From Lachnospiraceae bacterium (lineage in GTDB: Bacteria > Bacillota > Clostridia > Lachnospirales > Lachnospiraceae), in the NCBI GenBank assembly GCA_900770225.1, contig CAAGJU010000091.1, forward strand, positions 1-15,112: a stretch of DNA of 15,112 nt, given 5' to 3'. Both the position numbers and the translations under genes were made by a program. This document shows, piece after piece, positions 7,435-13,065 of this stretch. How positions within the stretch are numbered: position 1 is the stretch's first letter; each line of letters starts with the position of its first letter. Under the pieces are notes generated by a model. That model did not search any database. It worked only from the letters and a program-made list of their open reading frames with translations, and was not told the DNA's origin.

Positions 7435-7490
7435 GAAAAAGAAAGGAAAATGTTGATTTAGCTTCTGAAATCATCATACAAGAGGGCAAA

Positions 7491-8846
7491 ATGCAGAACA
7501 TAAGAAAATTTCCGGAGGGGTTCGTCTTCGGAACCGCAACGGCTTCCTATCAGATTGAAGGTGGATGGCAGGAGGACGGCAAAGGAGAGGGCATCTGGGA
7601 CCGCTTCAGTCATATACCGGGAAAAATAAAAAACGGCGATACAGCTGATATTGCCGTGGATTCCTATCACAGACCGGAGGAGGATGCTGATTTTTCCGGA
7701 CAACTCGGAGCCGGCGGATATAGATTCTCGATTTCGTGGCCACGTGTCATACCGGAGGGCCACGGAGAAGTCAATGAAAAGGGACTGCAGTATTATGACA
7801 GACTGGTGGACAGCCTTCTGGAGAGGGGTGTGGAACCCTATGTAACACTTTATCACTGGGATCTGCCGCAGGCACTGCAGGATGAAGGCGGATGGGCCAA
7901 CAGAAAGACGGCTTATGATTTCCGCGAATATGCCCGTGTGATTTTTGAACATTTTCGCGGGAGAGTCAGGCACTGGATTACTCTCAACGAGCCCTGGGTC
8001 AGCAGTTTTGTCGGCAACTATGAGGGAAAATTTGCACCAGGTCTCACTGATTTTTCCACGGCGCTTGCCGTAGCGCATCATCAGTTGCTCGGTCATGGCC
8101 TCGCAGTACAGCTGTTCCGGGAGATGAAAATGGACGGTGACATCGGTGTCGTGCTGAATCTGTGCCCGCGGAAACCACATACGGATACGCAGGAAGACAG
8201 GGATGCGGCGAGGAGATGCGATGGTTATGCCAACCGCTGGTTCCTGGATGCTGTTTTCAGGGGCCGGTATCCTGAGGATATGACAGAACTGTACCGCACG
8301 AACGGCGTGGTGCTGCCCGCTGTGGAGGACGGAGATATGGCGCTGATCTCCCAGCCTCTTGATTTTCTGGGGATCAATTATTACTGTACGGAATTTGTAG
8401 CAGATGATCCGGCGCAGTGGCCAGTATTTTTACAGATTGGCTATTCGAACGGCAATCCCATGAGCGACTACGGGCAGCCGGTGACACCGGATGCTATCCG
8501 GGAGATCCTGGTGCGTGTCGACCGGGAATATCATCCGAAGGCCATCTATATCACGGAAAACGGGGCGAGCTATAAGGACATACCGGACAGAAATGACGAA
8601 GTACATGACCCGATGCGTATCGACTATCTGTACCGACACCTTTCCAGCTGTCTGAAGGCCATAGAGGAAGGCGTGCCTCTCAGGGGATACTTCTGCTGGT
8701 CGCTGTTTGACAATTTTGAATGGGCGTCCGGTTACTCGATCCAGTTCGGGCTGATCTACTATGACCATGCAACAGGAAAGAGAATCCCCAAAGACAGTTT
8801 TTACTGGTACAGAGATGTTATCCGGAATAACGGACTGGCGGAGTGA
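7491..8846 (+). CDS. Glycoside hydrolase family 1 beta-glucosidase
   Basis: This 451-residue single-domain (beta/alpha)8 enzyme is full length for GH1. It opens with FPEGFVFGTATASYQIEG, carries the acid/base E167 in TLNEPW and the nucleophile E356 in YITENG, and ends with the glycone-site block WSLFDNFEWASGY (W403, E410, W411) and PKDSFYWYRDV. The NFEWA motif marks enzymes for unphosphorylated glucosides rather than 6-phospho-beta-glucosidases. The reaction is release of glucose from beta-glucosides such as cellobiose. No signal peptide is present, so it acts in the cytoplasm. The segment HRPEEDADFSGQLGAGGYRFS is slightly unusual (Pro and Gly in place of the common YKED and V/K), but nothing catalytic is lost. 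AGAGGG (7481-7486) precedes the ATG. Its promoter is not evident and may lie in or at the edge of the IS element. Confidence 0.95.
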   Translation: MQNIRKFPEGFVFGTATASYQIEGGWQEDGKGEGIWDRFSHIPGKIKNGDTADIAVDSYHRPEEDADFSGQLGAGGYRFSISWPRVIPEGHGEVNEKGLQYYDRLVDSLLERGVEPYVTLYHWDLPQALQDEGGWANRKTAYDFREYARVIFEHFRGRVRHWITLNEPWVSSFVGNYEGKFAPGLTDFSTALAVAHHQLLGHGLAVQLFREMKMDGDIGVVLNLCPRKPHTDTQEDRDAARRCDGYANRWFLDAVFRGRYPEDMTELYRTNGVVLPAVEDGDMALISQPLDFLGINYYCTEFVADDPAQWPVFLQIGYSNGNPMSDYGQPVTPDAIREILVRVDREYHPKAIYITENGASYKDIPDRNDEVHDPMRIDYLYRHLSSCLKAIEEGVPLRGYFCWSLFDNFEWASGYSIQFGLIYYDHATGKRIPKDSFYWYRDVIRNNGLAE

Positions 8847-8954
8847 GGCGGACGAATTTGCTGCTTTGGCCGGTTCAATCCATACTTTTCCATGCCGGGA
8901 GTTTTCATCCGCTTCATGTTCTGCATGCATACATGAAAGATGTTCAACACATAG

Positions 8955-8983
8955 TTGACAAATCAGCATGAAGGTATCATAAT
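8955..8983 (+). promoter_or_regulatory. Near-consensus promoter of the T-box/TRAP transcription unit
   Basis: A perfect -35 box TTGACA (8955-8960) and -10 box CATAAT (8978-8983) are separated by the ideal 17 bp. Transcription would start near 8990 and give a roughly 565-base leader before the first TRAP gene. Between the GH1 stop and this promoter, only a weak imperfect hairpin (8848-8856 with 8904-8912) is seen. Confidence 0.8.
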
Positions 8984-8989
8984 GTGCTC

Positions 8990-9430
8990 GTTCGCGACGA
9001 TGGGTCGCGGATCAATGAACAGAAGTTCCACAAATTCGTTGATGGGAGCAAGGCCGTATTTCCGGAAGGTACAGAGAACCCGGTGAGCTGAGAACGGGCA
9101 CGGAAGGATTTCACGGATATCGTCCCTGAGAAGCAGACTGAACACAGATGAAGAAGCAGATCCGTTTCTTCCGGTGCCAGTAGGTCCCGCCGGTTTTCCC
9201 CCGTAACAGGGAATGCGCATGTTGGTGCGCACTGAGTGTCGCAGCAAAGGTGCTGCCCGTTTGTTCTGTTTCCTGTCTTTTCTGGTGAAAAGGTGAGAGA
9301 AGACGTGGAAGAGACAGGCAGGTACAGATGTCCTGTCGCCGCGGAACAAGGGTGGTAACGCGGAATAAGAATTATTTCGTCCCTTGGGATTTGTGCCGGG
9401 TATTTCCCGTGCGCAGATCTCAGGGGATTT
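8990..9430 (+). promoter_or_regulatory. T-box leader (tRNA-sensing riboswitch)
   Basis: The diagnostic T-box AAGGGTGGTAACGCGG lies at 9348-9363. Its UGGU bulge would pair with the acceptor end of a tRNA whose discriminator base is A, and AAGGG pairs with CCCTT (9381-9385) to form the antiterminator. Just upstream is a Stem-III-like hairpin (9313-9318 with 9332-9337), and earlier hairpins lie at 9213-9230 and 9241-9256. Stem I can be folded with GGGA/TCCC (9044-9047, 9123-9126), CCGT/ACGG (9054-9057, 9113-9116), TTCCG/CGGAA (9060-9064, 9101-9105) and a distal loop after AGAGA. This leaves a 6/6 internal loop whose 3' side is AUAUCG, so AUC (Ile) is the best specifier; UUC (Phe) at 9110-9112 is the alternative. 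The terminator is not classic: CCCT might pair with AGGGG at 9422, followed by a T-rich stretch. The next gene is a TRAP subunit. Confidence 0.85.
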
Positions 9431-9449
9431 TCTGTTTTACGCGAACAGT

Positions 9450-9521
9450 GAGCCACGCGCACACGGAGCGAGTTTTATCCCGATACATAAACAAAAGAGC
9501 CACGCGCACACGAAGTGTGCG
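9450..9521 (+). repeat. Direct 16-bp repeat with hairpin before the TRAP operon
   Basis: GAGCCACGCGCACACG occurs identically at 9450-9465 and 9497-9512. The second copy extends into a perfect hairpin, CGCACAC (9505-9511), loop GAA, GTGTGCG (9515-9521), located 35 bases before the TRAP small-subunit start. It lies between the T-box and the gene, so it will be in the mRNA 5' region. It could affect mRNA stability or bind a protein; no known motif is recognised. Confidence 0.6.
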
Positions 9522-9555
9522 AAATCCGGCGATGGAAGCGTGCGAAGGAGGAAAA

Positions 9556-10173
9556 ATGAAAGCATATCGAAAATTCATGAAGGCAGTCACAAAGGTGGAG
9601 GAAGTTGTCCTGTCCGTGGCCATGATGCTTGTTCTTGTCCTGACATTCGGCAATGTCATAGCGAGAAAAATTTTCATGCACTCCTGGGGATTTACAGAAG
9701 AGATTACGGTCGCCGTGTTCGTTCTGATCTCTCTGCTCGGCGCAGGTGTTGCCGCACAGGAGGACGGCGGGCTGGTCAACCTGAATCTGATTCCCGACCG
9801 CGTCGGACCGAAAACAGCAAAGGTTCTTCGGACGATTTCGTGGATCTGCTGCATGATTTATGCGGTGGTGCTCACGTATGAGGGCGTGGGAAGAATGATC
9901 GCCGACAATACCCTGACACCGATCCTGCATATTCATAAATACTGGTTCTGGCTGTTCATTGTCATTGGAGGCATTTCACTGCTGCTGCATCTCACCTGCA
10001 ATTTCATCGATGCGATGACAGGTTACAGCGATACTGCAGCAGTGACTGAGCTTACCGGTAACGACAGGAAAATCACTCAGAACGATAAAGAACTTACAGA
10101 TCATAAGAAAGAACTTCAGGAAAAAGAAAGCCCTGAGAAAGCAGTTGAGGAGAAGGGAGGCGACAGACGATGA
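9556..10173 (+). CDS. TRAP transporter small permease subunit (DctQ family)
   Basis: The 205-residue protein has the four-helix DctQ layout: helix 1 about 14-40 (VVLSVAMMLVLVLTFGNVIARKIF), helix 2 about 46-70 with the family-type TEEITVAVFVLISLLGAGVAA, helix 3 about 92-115 and helix 4 about 133-157. It scaffolds the large permease subunit in the cytoplasmic membrane. After helix 4 an unusually long hydrophilic tail of about 45 residues, rich in Lys, Glu and Asp, is likely cytoplasmic and helical. The start is ATG 9556 with AAGGAGG at 9545-9551. The frame happens to stay open upstream through the T-box, but that part is not coding. The gene overlaps the next by ATGA, so the two subunits are translationally coupled. 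Substrate is unknown. Confidence 0.92.
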   Translation: MKAYRKFMKAVTKVEEVVLSVAMMLVLVLTFGNVIARKIFMHSWGFTEEITVAVFVLISLLGAGVAAQEDGGLVNLNLIPDRVGPKTAKVLRTISWICCMIYAVVLTYEGVGRMIADNTLTPILHIHKYWFWLFIVIGGISLLLHLTCNFIDAMTGYSDTAAVTELTGNDRKITQNDKELTDHKKELQEKESPEKAVEEKGGDRR

Positions 10174-12596
10174 TCACAGCAATCCTCTTCATATCATTTT
10201 TCGTACTTCTGTTTATCGGCATGCCGATCGCGCTCTGCCTCGGTCTGTCTTCGATGTGCGCGATCCTGTACGCCATGAATTTCGTGCCGCAGTATCAGTC
10301 GCTGACGCTGTCGGTGATCGCGACCAATACCTATACCGGCATCGCCAAATTTCTGCTGCTGGCCATCCCGTTTTTCGTCCTTTCCGGCAACATCATGGCT
10401 AAGGCGGGAATTTCCAGAAGACTGGTTGCCTTTATCGATGATCTGATCGGTCATAAGCGTGGCGGCATGGCCATGACCTGCGTTGTTGTCGCCTGCTTCT
10501 TCGGCGCAATCTCCGGTTCCGGCCCCGCAACAGTGGCGGCTCTCGGCGCTGTCCTGGTGCCTGCCATGATCGCCTCCGGCTTTTCGCCTGCGTTTTCCGA
10601 GGCACTGCTGGCGGCGTCCAGTTCGATCGCCATTGTCATCCCGCCGTCCATCGCTTTTGTCGTGTACGCATCGATCGTCGGCGCCAACGTCGGGGACATG
10701 TTCATGGCGGGCATCATCCCGGGTATCCTGATGGGCGTTGCGCTCTGCATCGTTGTCGCCGTTGAGGCACGGAAGAAAAATATTCAGCCGGTGCACGAGA
10801 AACGCTCGGCGAAGGAATGCTTCCGGAGCTTCCGCGACGCATTCTGGGGCATCCTGATGCCGGTCATCATCCTCGGCGGTATCTACGGCGGTATTTTTAC
10901 CCCGACTGAGGCGGCAGCGGTTTCCGTTGTGTACGGTCTTGTCATCGGTATGCTGGTTTACAAGGAGATCAGACTCAGGGATCTTCCGGGCCTGCTGGTC
11001 GAATCGGCGAAAACCTCCGGCGGTATTCTGCTGATCGTTGCGTCAGCTTCGCTTTTTTCCTACTGCTGCACGCTGTTCGGCATCTCCTCCGCGGCGCAGT
11101 CGCTGCTCTCAACGGTGGCGTCGAACAAAGTGGTATTCCTGCTGATCGTGAATGTCATCTTCCTCATCGCGGGATGCTTCATCGATGCCAACTCCGCCAT
11201 GTATATTTTTATCCCGGTCATGGCACCTGTCGCTCAGCAGCTCGGTTACAGCCTGATCGCCTTCGGCGTTCTCGCTACGGTTAACCTGGCGATCGGACAG
11301 GTGACGCCGCCGGTCGGTGTCAACCTGTTTGTCGCCATGGGCCTGAAGATCCGTGACGCCGCAGCAGCCGCGAAGGATAAGGCGGAGCATTTTATCCATG
11401 TGACGCTGCCGGCGATCTCTCACGCCGTACTGCCGATGGTCCTGGCCTGTCTCGCGGTTCTCGCCGTGGTGACCTATGTACCGCAGGTAAGTCTGCTCTT
11501 TGTGCATGATTCTGCATCCTCCGGTTCCGGGACGGCCATGATCACGCAGAACGGACTGACCTATCACGATTATGAAGATTCAGACCAGTATGACGCCGGA
11601 AAAAATGCAGCGAAATACACCGGTACCGACCCGTGGCCGGCCACGACCTGGAATTTCGACTGTTCGCCAGGTGAGGCCTGCACCTGGGCGCAGGGCGGCT
11701 ATTACTTCAATGCCCTGATGCAGCAGTCGACAGCGGGTCAGTTCAAGGTCGATGTATATCCAGGCGAGCAGCTCACGAACGGTGATCAGGTAGCCGGTAT
11801 TCAGGCGCTGATGGACGGCGATACGATTCAGTGTTCGTTCCACTCCAACCTGATCTATGCCAACTTCGATACGCGTTTCAATGCGGTTTCGCTGCCGTTC
11901 CTCTACAGCGATTACGACGATGTGGATGCCATCCTCCAGGGCCAGGGCGGCCAGGAGATGAAGGATGCGCTCGCAGATTACGGTCTTGTGTGTGAGGGCA
12001 TCGGTGAAAACGGCTTCCGCCAGCTGACCAATTCGAAGCATGCGGTGAAATCGCTGGATGATCTGAAGGATCTGAAGGTCCGTATCTGCTCCAACGACCT
12101 TTGTGCCCAGATATATAAAGCATGGAACTGCAGTGCGACGGCGATGAACTGGTCGGAGACCTATACGGCACTCCAGCAGGGCACCATCGACGGGCAGGAG
12201 AATCCGGAGACGTCGATCGATTCGGCTTCCGTACAGGATGTGCAGAACTATATCTCTCTCTGGAATGCTTATTACGACTGCATTTTTTTCTGTGTGAACC
12301 AGAAGGCGTATGATCAGTTCACCGATGAGCAGAAGGCTGTCATCGATGAAAATGCGAAGAAGGCGGTTGCGTACCAGATCGCGATCAACCGTGCTGATGT
12401 GGAATCGCTGGTCGACAAGTGGAAATCCTCCGGTGTCATGGAAGTGACGACGGCGGATGAGATGGATCTCAGCGGCATGGAGGCAGCATCAGAGAAGGTG
12501 TATACCTGGTATGAAAAACAGCTGGAGACGGAAAAAGGCATGACGGAGGACGAGGCGAAGAAATTCGTAGACGCTTTCCGTGCGGAGCAGAAATAA
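10170..12596 (+). CDS. TRAP transporter large permease fused to its substrate-binding protein (DctM-DctP fusion)
   Basis: The 808-residue protein contains a complete DctM permease (residues 1-438). Family landmarks are FFGAISGSGPATVAALG (S115-P119 region), IVIPPSIAFVVYA (157-160), GIFTPTEAAA and GQVTPPVGVNLFV (T379-G383), and the last helix ends at YVPQV. A roughly 50-residue linker rich in Gly, Ser, Asp and Tyr follows. From W494 comes a full-length TRAP binding protein, with LKVR (R638, the carboxylate-binding arginine position) and YTALQQGTIDGQENP (D674). The binding domain has no signal peptide or lipobox of its own; the preceding helix, with Lys/Arg on its N-terminal side, should place it outside the cell. 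Normally DctP is a separate protein. The exported domain has nine cysteines. No separate dctP follows; a terminator does. TRAP systems import carboxylates using an Na+ gradient; the substrate here cannot be read. Confidence 0.9.
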   Translation: MITAILFISFFVLLFIGMPIALCLGLSSMCAILYAMNFVPQYQSLTLSVIATNTYTGIAKFLLLAIPFFVLSGNIMAKAGISRRLVAFIDDLIGHKRGGMAMTCVVVACFFGAISGSGPATVAALGAVLVPAMIASGFSPAFSEALLAASSSIAIVIPPSIAFVVYASIVGANVGDMFMAGIIPGILMGVALCIVVAVEARKKNIQPVHEKRSAKECFRSFRDAFWGILMPVIILGGIYGGIFTPTEAAAVSVVYGLVIGMLVYKEIRLRDLPGLLVESAKTSGGILLIVASASLFSYCCTLFGISSAAQSLLSTVASNKVVFLLIVNVIFLIAGCFIDANSAMYIFIPVMAPVAQQLGYSLIAFGVLATVNLAIGQVTPPVGVNLFVAMGLKIRDAAAAAKDKAEHFIHVTLPAISHAVLPMVLACLAVLAVVTYVPQVSLLFVHDSASSGSGTAMITQNGLTYHDYEDSDQYDAGKNAAKYTGTDPWPATTWNFDCSPGEACTWAQGGYYFNALMQQSTAGQFKVDVYPGEQLTNGDQVAGIQALMDGDTIQCSFHSNLIYANFDTRFNAVSLPFLYSDYDDVDAILQGQGGQEMKDALADYGLVCEGIGENGFRQLTNSKHAVKSLDDLKDLKVRICSNDLCAQIYKAWNCSATAMNWSETYTALQQGTIDGQENPETSIDSASVQDVQNYISLWNAYYDCIFFCVNQKAYDQFTDEQKAVIDENAKKAVAYQIAINRADVESLVDKWKSSGVMEVTTADEMDLSGMEAASEKVYTWYEKQLETEKGMTEDEAKKFVDAFRAEQK

Positions 12597-12627
12597 AAAA
12601 CTGCATATAGAATCATCAGAAATGCGG

Positions 12628-12667
12628 AAGCGCAAAACCGGATCGTCTGATCGGTTTTGCGCTTTTT
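12628..12667 (+). terminator. Intrinsic terminator after the TRAP operon
   Basis: The arms AAGCGCAAAACCG (12628-12640) and CGGTTTTGCGCTT (12652-12664) pair perfectly around an 11-base loop and run into TTTTT. It ends the T-box/TRAP unit and isolates glmS. Confidence 0.92.
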
Positions 12668-12772
12668 GGGTTGTCACAGTCGGCGTTCACCCTGACTTTT
12701 ATTTCTATATGAAGAATTCATCTCAGCATTTAACCGTGGTCCGGCGCCCACCTGGACTTTTGGACTGTATCA

Positions 12773-12781
12773 TGTTATAGT
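12773..12781 (+). promoter_or_regulatory. Extended -10 promoter of glmS
   Basis: TGTTATAGT combines a TGn extension with the -10 hexamer TATAGT (12776-12781). The -35 region is weak, which is common with extended -10 promoters. Transcription would begin near 12788, directly before the hairpin at 12792. The 12668-12772 stretch before it shows nothing recognisable. Confidence 0.55.
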
Positions 12782-12791
12782 ACGACGGAAA

Positions 12792-12824
12792 ACACGGAAT
12801 TTCTCAGGAGGAAGATTTCCGTGT
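12792..12824 (+). other. Leader hairpin preceding the ribozyme cleavage site
   Basis: ACACGGAA (12792-12799) and TTCCGTGT (12817-12824) form a perfect 8-bp stem at the very 5' end of the expected transcript, two bases before the ribozyme cleavage site. Its loop contains AGGAGG (12806-12811), a perfect ribosome-binding-like sequence with no start codon at a usable distance. Its role is unknown. Confidence 0.6.
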
Positions 12825-12826
12825 CA

Positions 12827-12975
12827 GCGCCGGGACCGTAAGAGGTTGACGAGGCTGGCAGTTATCGAAAGATTCGGCGGATGCTGCCACGGAACAGTGA
12901 ATCGACAGAGAAATAGAAAAAAGCGGAATCAACACCGTAACAAAGGATTTCTCACTCACCGAACATAAGGAATCA
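12827..12975 (+). ncRNA. glmS ribozyme (glucosamine-6-phosphate riboswitch)
   Basis: The self-cleaving glmS ribozyme senses glucosamine-6-phosphate and cleaves its own mRNA, which leads to mRNA decay. The conserved core is visible: AGCGCC with cleavage expected between A12826 and G12827, then GTTGACGAGG (12845-12854), the P2 stem GGCAG/CTGCC (12857-12861, 12884-12888), TTATCGAAAGATTCGGCGGATG, and later CACCGTAA and GGATTTC (12945-12951). The GCGCC just after the cleavage site can pair with GGCG near 12876. P1 is very short here: GACC pairs with GGTT around a small loop. A terminal stem is likely formed by GATTTC and GAATC (end near 12974). It lies about 90 bases before glmS. Confidence 0.93.
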
Positions 12976-13065
12976 TGCAGAACAGACCCGTGAAGTGTTT
13001 AAGACTGCTTCGACGGCTTGTGTTTTCTGCGCCTTATAACATCGGACGAGAGGAGAAATTTTTTT

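Larger units (their letters stand above)
5970..7436 (-). mobile_element. IS110-family insertion sequence
   Basis: The element consists of one DEDD transposase gene on the minus strand, a short downstream flank (about 80 bases) and a longer non-coding upstream flank (about 215 bases). That asymmetry fits the IS110 group proper, where the non-coding left end precedes the gene. Probable subterminal inverted sequences are TTCTGTGGCTATA at 5974-5986 and, read from the other side, TACTGTGGTTCAATA ending at 7434. IS110 elements make no clear target duplication, so both ends are estimates, good to perhaps 30 bases. It separates the orphan antitoxin from the GH1 gene. Confidence 0.7.

Noticed and set aside
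9110..9112. UUC (Phe) as T-box specifier
   Set aside because: Codon followed by A is attractive, but in the fold I can draw it sits in a bulge, whereas AUC lies in the symmetric internal loop next to GAU, as expected for the specifier loop. Kept as an alternative, not excluded.
9328..9555. In-frame upstream extension of the TRAP small subunit (would give 281 residues)
   Set aside because: It runs through the T-box antiterminator, has no DctQ-like sequence, and the ATG at 9556 has an excellent AAGGAGG site.
13018..13065. Upstream ATG of glmS giving 16 extra residues
   Set aside because: The glutaminase needs Cys directly after the initiator Met, which fixes the start at 13066; the extension is not conserved-looking.
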